Under the pieces are notes generated by a model. The model did not search any database, was not told the DNA's origin, and saw only the letters and a list, made by a program, of their open reading frames with translations. From positions 62,001 through 126,000 of the forward strand of contig WMKJ01000006.1 of NCBI GenBank assembly GCA_009733715.1: DNA of 64,000 nucleotides. The letters run 5' to 3'. Positions within the stretch are counted from its first letter, which is position 1; every line of letters starts with the position of its first letter. Source of the DNA: Herpomyces periplanetae. Taxonomy: Eukaryota > Ascomycota > Laboulbeniomycetes > Herpomycetales > Herpomycetaceae. Positions 53,698 to 64,000 of the stretch are shown here, in pieces. A program made the position numbers and the translations under genes.

Positions 53698-54399
53698 TAG
53701 CTAAATTAAAATTCAAAAAATCGATACCACATTAAACAATTTAGAAAATGTTAATATTCCAAGTTACACATAAAGCGTTGTTTAATTGTCAATTAACCAG
53801 AAATACCCGAGGCTCGGGATTTAAATAATCATGCCACATAAATTCTGACAAGAAAACCATACAGATATCATTACCAAATAAACCTACTTTCAAAAGATTC
53901 TTTTGTTTAATTAACACTTAACAAATTCACTTCACTCCATTATCATCTTACTCAACTTTTCCCCAAATCCCTTTAAATTCATCTAAAAATTTTCTTCCTT
54001 TTAAAGCGTCGAACCAGTGATGGATTATATAAGCCAAGTGTAGAGGATGTATGCTATGGACACTTTGATGGTGGTGAAGTGTATATTTAACAAGGTTTGA
54101 TACAGAAAGTAATAATATGAAACATTAATCAATACAGGTGGTGGAAGGATAAGAGAGAAGATGTAAGGATTTTTACAAAAAATTGGGATAATTCACAAAA
54201 AATATGGCAGGGTAAATGTTTGCGTGGGAGTGAATGATCAAAGTTAAACGTATGAATGAACCGTGCAAACGAGGATATTAATTGGGTTGAACAGAAGGAA
54301 ATTTATGGTATGTAGACTCCCTGAAAAAAAGCTTGAATGGGAGGGGAATTAACGTGGGAAATTCCATAGAAGATCCATATAAGATTAATCATGAAAATA
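53698..54399. other. Intergenic region LSM1 promoter / SPT8 3' flank
   Basis: About 700 bp, strongly AT-rich. No repeat, box or gene recognised. Confidence 0.5.
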
Positions 54400-56823
54400 T
54401 TAATTGGGTACAGCTATCTCATATCCAAGTAAAACTTCCGTAGAGCTACCCTCCCATCCTCGAGTACCAGCAGTTGATATCAAAAATCGAGATGTTGGAT
54501 CCAGATATAACTGAGATATAACACCGGTACGATGACCAGGTATAATTAAAAAAGGAACAGCAGAATGCCGGGTACTCTCCTGCTGCCGTAAATCATAAAG
54601 CCTCAAAATATCATGGGATGCGCTGTATTTAAATATTTAGTATAAATTAGTTATTATAATTAACTTAGCGGTAAAAATTTAACCTTAGATACTTACCAAA
54701 TTAAGTGTTTACCATTGGGCATCACTTTAACAGAACTGACAGGACCACTTCCCGAAGGAAATCTAAAAGTTCGATTGGGTTGAGAAAGACCTTTATGAAT
54801 ACTAAACTCTTCAACAGTATTGTTTCTTCGTCCGGCATATATAAAATTTCCGTCGGGCGACCAACACGCTCCCATACACCAAGGTGGAGTTGATCTTGAT
54901 GGAGTAATTTGCGCTACGGGATTCGATTGCCGTCTATCCCAGATACGAATTGTACCATCATACGCAGCATCGAAGAATGTTGTCGATGAAGTAGTCTGAT
55001 TGTCGGATAATTGGCATGCTATATTACCCAGGCTACCATGTGAACTTGTATCGCATGTAAGATTTTCATTTGATACGGCCTCAGATTTATATGAAAGGTT
55101 TGGAATACTGTTAAGTCCGTTGGAATCTTTCTTTTCCAATTCATTATCCGATGAAATTAATGGTGTACCATTAGAGAAATTTTGATTTGAATTAATTGGT
55201 TCCACGCCTTGGGAAAGGTCACTTTGGTTTTGGGTAGATAACTCGGTAAACGGTTCTTGTTTAATTTCTGCATCGGTTAACTTACTGCATGTCAGATGGT
55301 TCTATCCCCCGGTGCCTGATTGATTTACCTCACTACTTACTGCAGACGGGATGTCCGTTTGATCGTTTGAATCACCAAATAAATCAAGCATATTATTCGA
55401 AAGTCCATCGTGCGTATCATCACCGAAAAGAGATCCTAAATCATCGGGGGATTCAACAGTATTGTCAATTTCAAGGTTTCCACCGAAAAAATTGGATTCT
55501 TCAGAATTTGAAAAATTCATTTTAACATCATCCGAGCCTGATACCCCGTTAGGCATGGCGTCATATTGGGTAAACTTGGTGTCATTATTAGAGCTAAACG
55601 TTTCGGATTGAGCGGAACCATCCGCTTGAACATTCGACGATGGAATGGCAGTTGATGAAAGTGGCCTTCGTTCAATACAGGATATTTGTCCACCGCAACC
55701 TCGGTAAGTTTGTGTTATTTGACCTGTATTTAAATCCCAATCATTTATCAATTTATCCCAGCTTCCCGAAAGTAAAGATACTTGTTCATCATCTAAGGAC
55801 AAAACCGAAACTGCCGAAGTATGACCACGTAAACATGCAATTCTAGTTCCCTCACTATGACGAACTGACTGAAGATTGATACCGCCGGATTCCAAGCCTG
55901 ATAATATCCATAATGCCTCATAATGGACGGCAAGTGAATAAACAGGAGATGGTGAATAATTATCCCTTGTTGGTGTATGATCTGGAGCTTGTTCATTATC
56001 CCAATAGCTAACTAAAACACCGGCTTTTTGAACACTATCGACAAAAGGATGTCGTTGGGCAACGGTTAAGGGAAGTTTTCCGTTAACAGTGTCATACCAA
56101 TTGAACTTTCGAATATATCCGTCAGAACCACCTGTAAAAACCCACCTCATGTCGAGAGTAGCGCAAACAGTGTTAATTGATGTGCTGTGAGGAGCAGCAA
56201 TGGTAGGTACGATATCGTAGGTAGTAGCGTTTAATATGTCTGGAGAAATATGATGAAATTTTGTAGTTAAACTTGCAGATCTGTCATTTGGAGAGGATGA
56301 CTTTGAAATTGGCCTCGTATCACCGTTGACCATTGCATCATGATGAGGTGTAGGAAGGGAGGAATTTTCCAAATGAGGTAAATTGGGATTTTGGCCTGGA
56401 GAATGTTGGCTTTGGGGAGGAAATTCTCGAGAGGAGTCAATATCAATATCATTATCGTTGTCTTCATGATCATCATCTTCTTCATTATAAACATCATCGT
56501 CATCATCAGGATCACCATCTACGTCACCTTCTGCTTCACCTTCACCGTCTATATCAACGTCTATATCACCATCAAGGTTGAAATGACCGTTACCACTACC
56601 ACTTCCATCGACGTCAATTCCGGCATCATCACCTTCAAAATCGTCGATATCTTCGTCCATTGCATTATCGACATTATGATCTGAGCTATAGTGAGATGAT
56701 CCTGCTCAAGAGAAAGAGTTAACGTGTGAATAATTGAGAGAAATTGGTAAATTAGCAATATGATTTAATAAATCATTAAGGAATTAATAAATTACCATTA
56801 TCATCGTAATTATCTGAGGTCAT
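54400..56823 (-). CDS. SPT8: SPT8, WD40 subunit of SAGA
   Basis: Minus-strand exons 56823-56796, 56701-55334 (3' end tentative), 55267-54697 and 54622-54400 give about 729 residues. SPT8 is the SAGA subunit that contacts TBP. The N-terminus is a very acidic Asp/Glu region (~20-85). WD40 repeats start with the family-specific 'YDIVPTIAAPHSTSINTVCA' (~155), 'MRWVFTGGSDGYIRKFNWYD', and 'AGVLVSYWDNEQ'. 'LSGSWDKLINDWDLNTGQI' precedes an Asp/Ser-rich insert (~370-560), and the WD repeats resume with 'TIRIWDRRQSNPVAQITPS' and 'SHDILRLYDLRQQ'. Exon 1 (28 nt) and the 54.6-kb junction are firm (phases close). The 55.3-kb junction lies within the low-complexity insert and was chosen as GTGAGG/GATGCAG (66 bp) because nearby alternatives break the frame. 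Divergent with ILV6. Confidence 0.88.
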
Positions 56824-57940
56824 AATGTAAAACGAAATGACCACTATAACGATAACAGGTTAAACGATAATTTTTCCACTGGAGGGGGAAGTATAATGAA
56901 TAGTATTCAATGTAAACTGTACAAAAGTGAAAAACTTTTTTCCAAGATGTTAAAAAGAGTTCCAATTCAAAGCAAACAAAAGCATTACGATAATATGGTG
57001 TGTATAATCGGATGTACAGGAGTACATATTGAATGTAATATTATCTTCAACAACAATCACCAATGATTAAATTTAGTTATTGAATACAATAATATTGAAT
57101 ACACGTTGCCATGAATTCAATATTATTCCGAAAATTCGACAATTGACTGTAAATAGAGACCAATGCGAAAAGAATTGAGTTTAACAGAATGCGACAAGTC
57201 CAAATGAATCCCAGGAATGGTTATACGCGACACTATAGGTAAACGGGATAGTCAAAGTACTCCAAACCTTGAGAATATAAAATTTAGAGTTTTTAAAGTG
57301 AAACTGGTGTAAATGACAATATAATTCGATTAAAGAAACTCGAAATATTTTAAATATTATTCCATGATAGCTTCAACAATTAACTGATCATCCCATACAC
57401 GCTGACTCGGCACATCGGCCACAACCCAAAACTTCCGTCTCATCTTAGCCTTCCCGAACCCAAAAGAATGCCAAGATATTTAAGGGGAGTACGTTTCGGC
57501 CCGGTTTTGGTATCATGTGACTGAGCCGATATATCATGATGTGGCTTAAGGGTGCCCTGGAATGGGAAAAGAAGAATTTTTTTTTGGGATGAAGAAGGTT
57601 GTGGTGGTGATGAAGAATAGATATGGGATGTTTTGGAAAGTTTAGTTCTAAAGGACTGTTTTATATTGAATAGGTGAGTTGTATGAAAATTTAATATAGA
57701 TTTAGTTGTTATCGGGAGAATTTAGGAATGATCTATGGGCGATTTTACTGATATTGAAAGTTTTAATAAGGTTATTGTCAATTCAAGGTTTAGATATATG
57801 GAAAAGTTATTGGTAAAAATTATCCGTACGAAATTTGATATATTCAATTTCACTTGTTAATTTGCCTTGAACAATTCAAGCTTAATACATTATAGGGAAA
57901 TTTCGAGTAATTTATATTGAAAACATTGACCTTTACTGCA
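56824..57940. promoter_or_regulatory. Divergent promoter region SPT8/ILV6
   Basis: 1.1 kb, AT-rich. A TGACTC core (57403-57408) and TGACTGAG (57518-57525) lie about 540 and 420 bp upstream of ILV6. The first matches the core of the fungal Gcn4/CpcA general amino-acid control site, which would suit ILV6, but one short motif is weak evidence. No gene recognised. Confidence 0.4.
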
Positions 57941-59122
57941 ATGAAATTCTCATTCACGGTTAAGCGTACATCATGTATGCTAAACTATATGGGACATTTA
58001 AGTTTAAACGTGGAACATAAAAATTTAGCGTCTAGCTCTATTGTACTAAGAGGATGTATTTTAAGACGAAATTTTCACGTTTTGGCACCTTTCAAACAGG
58101 CAGATTCGGCAGATAAGCCACCATTTCTCCCATATATTCCAGCATCAGTGTATAAATCGTTGAATAAACGAATCGGATCTTTGCCCATGGAAGAATCTAC
58201 GCCGAAATGGTCACCTTCGGCAGCTGTATCGAGTATTATCTATGAAACATCGGTTCCGGTTCAAACGCCACCGAAAAATCATGTTCTTCATTGCTTGGTT
58301 CAAAATGAACCTGGCGTGTTGTCACGGGTGTCAGGGATTTTGGCGGCACGAGGCTTTAATATTGAAAGTTTAGTGGTGTGTAATACTGATGTCAAGGGAT
58401 TGAGTAGGATGACCATTGTGATAGAAGGGCAAGATCGTACAGTAGAACAAGCTCGACGACAACTTGAGGATATAGTTCCGGTATGGGCAGTATTGGACTA
58501 TACCTACATGCCACTTGTCAAGCGGGAACTTTTGCTTGCAAAGGTTTTACTACTTGGACCGGAATTTTTCGAGGAACTTATGACGCATCATCGAGAGTTG
58601 TCACAAAATAATACACTTTCGGTATATGAGTGTGGTAGTGATGAATCCATTGAGGAAATTATCCTTCAACATGAAAAAGCTACTGCTGAAGCTGTTAAAG
58701 CCCTTCGACACAATTTTCATCCTAGTAAGCTTGCGTTTAGCGAAGCTTTACGGCATAAGCATGAACATTTAGCTGCTATTTCAAGGCTTACGGAGCAATT
58801 TGGCGGTCGGGTTCTCGATATAAGTTCAAATAACTGTATTGTAGAATTATGTGCTAAGCCAAGCCGTGTTGACAGTTTTCTCAAGTTAATTCAACCATTT
58901 GGTATACTCGAAAGCTCTAGGACAGGTAAGCAAAATGTTTTAAGGATGATTTTAATTTTTTTATCTTATTCAACGCATTGAAAAAGCTAATGAACTTAAT
59001 TGGTTTAAATAGGTTTAATGGCAATTCCACGATCTCCACTCAATCCAATCAAGGAGCAAGATTTAGAAAGCAAAAATGAGGGAAGTGGTAGTGTTGATGA
59101 AAGTTCATTGCCACCAGGGTAG
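57941..59122 (+). CDS. ILV6: Acetolactate synthase regulatory subunit
   Basis: Exons 57941-58925 and 59013-59122 join across an 87-bp intron (GTAAGC, GCTAATG, AATAG; phase 1 gives the conserved Gly), 364 residues. The ATG at 57941 is the first in frame. ILV6 is the small subunit that stimulates acetolactate synthase and confers valine feedback inhibition in branched-chain amino-acid synthesis. The N-terminal ~65 residues are basic and Ser-rich, as in a mitochondrial presequence. An ACT domain ('VLHCLVQNEPGVLSRVSGIL', 'RGFNIESLVV', ~115-190) is followed by the ALS_ss_C region ('RELLLAKVLLLGPEF', 'EHLAAISRLTEQFGGRVLDI', 'ELCAKPSRVDSFLKLIQPFG'). The second exon supplies 'LMAIPRSPL', the standard family ending, then an acidic tail. 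Confidence 0.95.
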
Positions 59123-59348
59123 TTAGCTCGTGATTATACACCAGAGGAAAATTAGTGTTGAATATATATATACGGCTCAAGGTTTTGAAATGTAATTTGA
59201 ATATTCATTGGGGACTAGATAACCTAAACTGAAAGAACTTAACATGAAGAGAATAATTGTTGGGGGGGAGGCTGATTCTATTATATTAAGACTGGAAGAT
59301 ATAATTAAGAGTAAAGGACGAAATATGTATAGAAGGGAGTCCGATGAT
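59123..59348. other. Convergent 3' region ILV6/ARG3
   Basis: 226 bp between facing stop codons. A TATATATATA element (59162-59171) and a G run are present; no gene. Confidence 0.4.
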
Positions 59349-60651
59349 TTACGAGAATGTACCATTTTTAACGACAAAGGCTTCGAGAACGGCTAGATTA
59401 AAGTGAATTAGTGGTTAATGGGGTTGTAAAAGTTTAAATTTTATACAAATAATTGACAAGATTATGTGATTTAACTTACCCATGGTAGTCCATAGACGAT
59501 TTTCGGCTTCTTTCCATACTAAACTTCGATCACCGTAAAATACTTGGTCATCGACTTCGTCAGACTGCCGAGGTAGACAGTGCATAAAGCGCCAATTATC
59601 TTTAGCATGCCCAGAGGTGATTAGTTCTTGGGTAACACGATAATTCGAAAAAGCTTTACGGCGTAATTTACTTTCAGCTTCTTGTCCCATTGATACCCAA
59701 GTGTCGGTAATGACAACGTCGGCGTTTACAAGAGCTTCCTTTGGATTGTGAGTAAGGAAATACTTTCCGGGTTGATCGGTTAATTTAATAGCGATGTTTA
59801 AATTATCGATGATGAACTTGGAAACGGGATAGTCCTTGGGTGTGGCGATAGCTATCTCAGCACCCAACTTGATGGCAGCGATAGCGATATCAAAGAGGAC
59901 GTTATTAGCATCACCGATCCAAGCGATTTTAAGAGGGGAAAAGTTTAATACGGAAGATTGGAATGTTGGGAGATGGGGAAGATCTGTGTAGAAGCCCAAA
60001 TCTTTTCCGTATTCTTCGTATAAAGTTAAAAAGTCTGCAAGGGCTTGCAAGGGATGAAAAGTGTCGGTGAGTGAATTAATTACTGGAACAGAGGAGTCGG
60101 CTGCAACATCGATAATTTCTTGATGAGAGTGAGTTCGAATTATCATGGCACAAGCCATTGATGATACGACTTTTGAGGTATCTTTAATGCATTCTTTAAC
60201 CTAAAGCAGACAAAGCAAGATAAAGGTTTGGTTAGGTGTTAATACGGATGAAGCGTTTTAAAAGGCAATAGGTATTATATACTCCAAGTTGTATGTCTGT
60301 AGATCCGAGGAAAAGAGGATTTCCACCCAGGGCAGCAGTAGCAGCTTCACACGATACACGAGTTCGGGTGCTTCGTTTACTAAAGATTAAGGCGACAGTC
60401 CGTTTTTTCAGGGAATTTTGTACATCAACGGGCAAAGATTTAGATTTGGAGGCATTTTTTAACCATGAGGAACGAGTTATCAAGGATGATAACTCTGTAG
60501 GAGTTAAATCGGCAATTGAGATAAAGTGCCGTGGGTCAGTCAAAGGGGTTGAAGAGTACGCACGATGATAAAGTAATGGAATACATTTTACGGGAAAATA
60601 CAGACGAGAAGAGTTAATGAAGGAAAAATTTAGTTTAAGGCGTACAGACAT
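59349..60651 (-). CDS. ARG3: Ornithine carbamoyltransferase, mitochondrial type
   Basis: Minus-strand exons 60651-60283, 60200-59480 and 59392-59349 join in phase (0, then 1) to 377 residues. The introns are 82 bp (GTATAT, CCTAACC, TTTAG) and 87 bp (GTAAGT/TCTAG). The enzyme makes citrulline from ornithine and carbamoyl phosphate in arginine synthesis. The N-terminal ~35 residues ('RLKLNFSFINSSRLYF...') form a mitochondrial presequence. The carbamoyl-phosphate motif 'STRTR' lies at 94-98, and 'STDIQLGVKECIKDTSKVVS' spans the first junction. 'DTFHPLQALAD' and the ornithine-binding 'DTWVSMGQEAE' follow, and the catalytic 'HCLPRQ' is near residue 330. The last exon of 14 codons ends 'AVLEAFVVKNGTFS'. 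Convergent with ILV6. Confidence 0.96.
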
Positions 60652-60931
60652 TTTGACAGAACGATGAAAATAAAGATCAAGGAGAAATGAAGAGTTGAAG
60701 TAACGGGAAGAAGTTGCAGTAACGGCGGGTAAAATAGTGAACGAGGCAAGGATGAATATGAATAAAGAGGGAGAAGTGTAAGTGATATGAATAAGTTTGG
60801 AGGGAAGATGGAAATATTTGGGGTGAAAGCAAATGGGAACTAGTCGAGAGAAATCTTACATGGTGTCATGAGTCTCTCGGCTTCAAGAAAAAATGGAATT
60901 GTACACAATAGGGGAAGAAGAGTAGATTTGC
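60652..60931. promoter_or_regulatory. ARG3 upstream / PEX7 downstream region
   Basis: 280 bp, purine-rich on the plus strand (GAAGAAG-type). No box recognised. Confidence 0.4.
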
Positions 60932-62020
60932 TCATATCATAAATTGACGACTATCCCAAACATAAACAAATTCATCCCAGGCACAACTAGCACACCAACC
61001 TTGAGCACCGAATAAACACCAATCGATTCCCGTAACAAATTCTGTATGTTTGTTCATACGAGCAATTTGACGAGAAGTGTTTAAACTTGATGGAAGTTGA
61101 TTTGACAAATTACCAAGGGGAGAAGACCCATCAGACCAAACTCGACATGTCATATCATAACTTGCACTGAGAAGAATATCTCGAGAATGTGGACTCCAGC
61201 ATATTCTACGCACGGCAAATTCATGACCTGATAAAGTAGATAATGGACCAGTAGAGGGGGATCTAATATCAAAAGTTCGAATTACACGATCAACACCTGC
61301 AACGGCTAAAACCGTATCACGATATTTATTCCAGTCATGAGATAAAGCTTCGGGGATATTTGAAGGGTGAGAATTGATGGGATTTGAAGATAATGATGAT
61401 GCTAAGGAAGGAGAAAACTTAGTAGATGATGGTAAAGAGTAAATTGGAAAGGTTTGAATTAAGTGATTAGCCGGACCAGATGGAGTACGAAGATCGAATA
61501 ATCTGATATAACCATCAGAACTTGCAGAACTGACGATAAAGGCCGAATGAGGAGAGAATTGAGTGCTGTATACACAAGAGTTGACGGGTAAAGTTGACAA
61601 ACAAGTATCGCGAAATGGATTCCAAATTTTCACGGTACCATCCCATGATGAACTTGCAAATGTATCCTTTTTAATTAAGTTCCAACTAAGGGAAAAGACT
61701 TCACGATTATGGGCTAGCCATGAGTAAACGGGAAAATTATTTAAAGTTGTATCAAATAATTTAATACTTCCATCACCACATCCAACGACAATTTGATTTT
61801 CGTTGATTTCTGACCAGGCCAAGTCGAAGATACAATCTTGTGTATCGAAGTATTTTTCAAGTGTAATACTTTTTCCGTCTGATAAAATTTGTAGACAGTA
61901 AAGTCTACCATTGCCGACTATTCCAAAGTTTGATGCTGTACCGACGGCTAATTTGGAGTCAAAGTAAGGTGAATATTTAACGTTGAAACCATGAAATCCT
62001 CGTGTACGATAACCCAGCAT
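60932..62020 (-). CDS. PEX7: PEX7, peroxisomal PTS2 receptor
   Basis: A single minus-strand exon encodes 362 residues from the ATG at 62020. PEX7 binds PTS2-bearing matrix proteins in the cytosol and brings them, with a co-receptor, to the peroxisome. The N-terminus 'GFHGFNVKYSPYFDSKLAVG' is typical of the family and begins the beta-propeller. Successive WD repeats include 'DCIFDLAWSEINENQIVVGC', 'AHNREVFSLSWNLIKKDTFA' with 'SSSWDGTVKIWNP', 'VYSTQFSPHS' with 'SASSDGYIRLFDLRTP', and 'GHEFAVRRICWSPHSRDILL'. The last repeat ends 'CASCAWDEFVYVWDSR'. A Ser/Pro/Asn-rich loop of about 35 residues (~190-235) interrupts the fifth blade, a common place for insertions. The length matches yeast Pex7 (375). 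Confidence 0.95.
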   Translation of the reverse strand: MLGYRTRGFHGFNVKYSPYFDSKLAVGTASNFGIVGNGRLYCLQILSDGKSITLEKYFDTQDCIFDLAWSEINENQIVVGCGDGSIKLFDTTLNNFPVYSWLAHNREVFSLSWNLIKKDTFASSSWDGTVKIWNPFRDTCLSTLPVNSCVYSTQFSPHSAFIVSSASSDGYIRLFDLRTPSGPANHLIQTFPIYSLPSSTKFSPSLASSLSSNPINSHPSNIPEALSHDWNKYRDTVLAVAGVDRVIRTFDIRSPSTGPLSTLSGHEFAVRRICWSPHSRDILLSASYDMTCRVWSDGSSPLGNLSNQLPSSLNTSRQIARMNKHTEFVTGIDWCLFGAQGWCASCAWDEFVYVWDSRQFMI

Positions 62021-63157
62021 AATGATGTTGGTGATAGAGTGAAGTTAATTGAATTAGTTTGTATGTTAACAGCTCATGTTAACCGTTAAGTTTTGAGTGA
62101 GTAAAGGAATGAGCAATTCTTCTTTTGGAAATATCAAGACTGCATCATTTGCTTGACCATTTGGAGTGGTTCTACCCCGTCTTATTTGCCATTTGTCTGT
62201 TTTTCCGTTTGATCGTCCGCTCGTCCGTCCACCTGTCACATCACATCTCCTATCTTGATATTTTCCTCCATTTCCAACTTCTCCTTGCTCAATAACGGCT
62301 TTTCCAAGCTGAGCTGCTTGTCCCTAAATTCTTTTGTTCCATCTCTTCAACACTTTTTTACATCATTTACAACCACTTTTTCCATCCATCTCAGTTACAA
62401 ATCTTTGATGGGTATACTAACATGGCGTGAATTTAATTTTTTTCGTCACCTCTACCGTCAAAGTCCCTATTCGGTTACTCAAGTTTTCTACTTATTTCCT
62501 CATGTTTATTAAGATTCTATACACTTGGGTATACACAACCCAGATATAATTACTCCGTCTTTTTCATAGTCTATATACACATTCAGAGTAACTGCATAAA
62601 TGAAAGGCTATTGTTGATCAATTTCTAATTTAAACTAGAATATTACCCGCAGACCCGCTAAATTTTAAACCATTGAGTAAACGGTTCATTTTACTTAAAC
62701 ATTTTTTCATTTTGTAGATCATTCTGAAGAAGGCTGTGGTAGTAGCTGATGCAGTGTGCAAGAAAACAACCCCATCGCCACGGGCTATATCGTCCGACAA
62801 ACCACACTACATTTCCGATTACCCATTGCCCTTACCATCGCCATCGCCATCGCCATCACCGTCACCATCGCCATCACCATCACCATCACCATCCCCGTCA
62901 CTATCTCCATCTCCATCGCCATCGCCATCGCAGTCTCCTCCAGCCACACCCAGCCACATCTTCCCCGATCCTGCTATCACGTGTTTGAGTCACGGGTTTG
63001 GCACGTTTTGGAAAATTTTTGAAATCTTCCCTTCATCACCATCTAAAAAGGCTTTTTAATCTCTGGTGGGGAATTCTCTTCGGTTTTTCTTACTCGTATA
63101 TACTGGATTTTGTTTATTCACTGAAAATTTTGGTTAAGCTATTTATTGAGTCGCATC
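62021..63157. promoter_or_regulatory. Divergent promoter region PEX7/LSC1
   Basis: 1.1 kb. It contains a CCATCG/CACCAT hexamer repeat (62834-62932) and TATCACGTGTTTGAGTCACGG (CACGTG at 62978-62983), 175 bp upstream of the LSC1 start. Frames over the repeat (Ser-Pro, His-Arg, Ile-Ala repeats in the three plus frames) are artefacts. Confidence 0.5.
62834..62932. repeat. CCATCG/CCATCA hexamer repeat
   Basis: About 16 six-base units, degenerate between CCATCG, CCATCA and CCGTCA. It lies 50 bp from a CACGTG box in the LSC1 upstream region. Confidence 0.85.
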
Positions 63158-64000
63158 ATGAAACCTTCATCGGTTATTCATTCATCATTTCATCGCGTTA
63201 TTCACTCTTCTCAACTATCTTTACCTCGAAAATGCTATGCTACTTGTTCCCCTTACTCGTCAACTTACTCTAATCTACGAATTGGCAAAGATACTCGAGT
63301 TTTATTCCAAGGTTTCACGGGAAAACAAGCCACGTATGATTCTCAACTTAAATTTTACAAATTTATACACTCATGATCACTCATTCATTTCTACGCTCAA
63401 AGATTTCATGCTAAGCAAGCTATCGAATACGGTCTGCTTTTTCACTATTCTACTACCTTCTTTAATTTGTTCAATTCTATACTTACTGTTTATATAGGTA
63501 CAAATATCGTCGGTGGAACCAATCCTTCTAAAGCTGGTCAAACTCACTTAGAAAGACCCGTATTCGGTGATATGCGTGATGCAATCAAAGCCACTAATGC
63601 AAATGCTTCGGTTATATTCGTCCCGTTAGTTACTCTTATCCAAATTTAACACTTTTTTCCATTCTCACGTTTCCTCTAGCCCACCTGCTGCAGCTAAAAG
63701 TATCCAAGAGGCCATTGAGGCTGAAATCCCCCTTGTAGTCTGGTATGTTCTCCATCCTATCGCTGCTACCACAAATCCAGCCAACCAACCAATTTATCTC
63801 ACACTCTAGCATCACCGAAGGTATTCCCCAACATGGTAAGTCATCATACTTTTTAAAATCTATCCACTCAATTGCTTTACACTTCTAACTAACCGAATTT
63901 TTCTCATCTAAAAGATATGATTCGCGTTACCGATATGTTAAAATCACAGAACAAAACCAGGCTGGTCGGTCCCAATTGCCCCGGAATTATCTCTCCTGTA
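63158..64000 (+). CDS. LSC1: Succinyl-CoA ligase alpha subunit, 3' partial
   Basis: Exons 63158-63333, 63403-63431, 63498-63624, 63680-63742, 63810-63835 and 63915-beyond 64000 join in phase throughout. LSC1 is the alpha subunit of mitochondrial succinyl-CoA ligase in the TCA cycle. A basic, Ser-rich presequence ('[16 protein letters not shown]') leads to '[18 protein letters not shown]', then across junctions '[17 protein letters not shown]'. '[13 protein letters not shown]', '[20 protein letters not shown]', '[20 protein letters not shown]' and '[14 protein letters not shown]' follow, the last running off the window. Introns are 55-79 bp. Two exons are micro-exons of 29 and 26 nt, and the second donor (GTCTGC) is weak, though the protein match demands it. 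The active-site histidine region lies beyond the window. Confidence 0.92.

Noticed and set aside
55267-55333. Alternative SPT8 junction with a GTAAGT donor at 55340
   Set aside because: From that donor the CAG acceptor leads at once to a stop, and the only phase-matched AG (TAAG) is a poor acceptor. I kept GTGAGG/GATGCAG but mark it tentative.
62736-63059. Ser-Pro, His-Arg and Ile-Ala repeat frames
   Set aside because: All three plus-strand frames are open over the same hexamer repeat, so none is supported as a gene.
1-64000. Search for transposons, LTR elements, CRISPR arrays, tRNA and rRNA genes
   Set aside because: I found no transposase, reverse transcriptase or integrase frames, no regularly spaced repeats, and no tRNA B-box with a matching cloverleaf. 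The GGTTCGAAATT at about 49125-49135 (minus strand) lies within the RPA3 coding exon.

Overview
This is a fungal nuclear chromosome segment of about 64 kb with no sign of transposons, rRNA or tRNA. It holds 24 protein-coding loci, two of them cut by the window edges. Fungal origin is supported by the gene set: SPT8 (SAGA), SPB1, ILV6, MET2, ornithine carbamoyltransferase with a mitochondrial leader, ALG11, a class II DYRK kinase and a TAG1-like vacuolar protein. Introns are mostly 55-180 bp, with GTAAGT/GTACGT/GTATGT-type donors and CTAAC/TTAAC/CTAAT branch sites. Genes missing from budding yeasts (a HAUS6/augmin subunit, a KHDC4-type KH protein, MFAP1) argue against Saccharomycotina. I cannot place the species further; an early-diverging or filamentous fungus fits. 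Many open frames run upstream only through TTG or GTG, so starts were reset to ATG, and split genes were joined by checking splice-site phase by eye.

Layout. Positions 1-11.3 kb hold two giant, low-complexity, Ser/Thr-rich proteins of unknown function separated by a repeat-rich spacer. From 11.9 to 18 kb come a TAG1-like vacuolar membrane protein, a Cys/His-rich zinc-ribbon protein and a three-exon p24 cargo receptor. From 18.8 to 25.6 kb come KHDC4-like, ALG11 and SWC4. From 25.9 to 36.8 kb four large minus-strand genes and their spacers hold the DYRK kinase, phospholipase D and a Glu-Pro/His-rich protein. From 38.4 to 49.5 kb come HAUS6-like, a C2H2 protein, a 2-oxoglutarate/Fe(II) oxygenase, SPB1, MFAP1 and RPA3. 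From 50.1 to 64 kb come MET2, LSM1, SPT8, ILV6, ARG3, PEX7 and the 5' part of LSC1.

Themes. RNA metabolism is well represented (KHDC4, SPB1, MFAP1, LSM1). Chromatin and transcription are represented by SWC4 and SPT8. The right third holds three amino-acid biosynthesis genes (MET2, ILV6, ARG3) beside LSC1, and three of these four appear mitochondrial. Several promoters contain the palindrome CACGTG, often inside GC-rich islands; two copies lie upstream of MET2, where Cbf1-type control would be expected from yeast. The most unusual gene structures are the MET2 locus (a GC-AG intron plus two tandem NAGNAG acceptors) and the micro-exons of KHDC4, LSC1, SPB1 and SPT8. I did not find a novel defence, toxin or mobile system. 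The least explained content is the set of large low-complexity and His-rich proteins.
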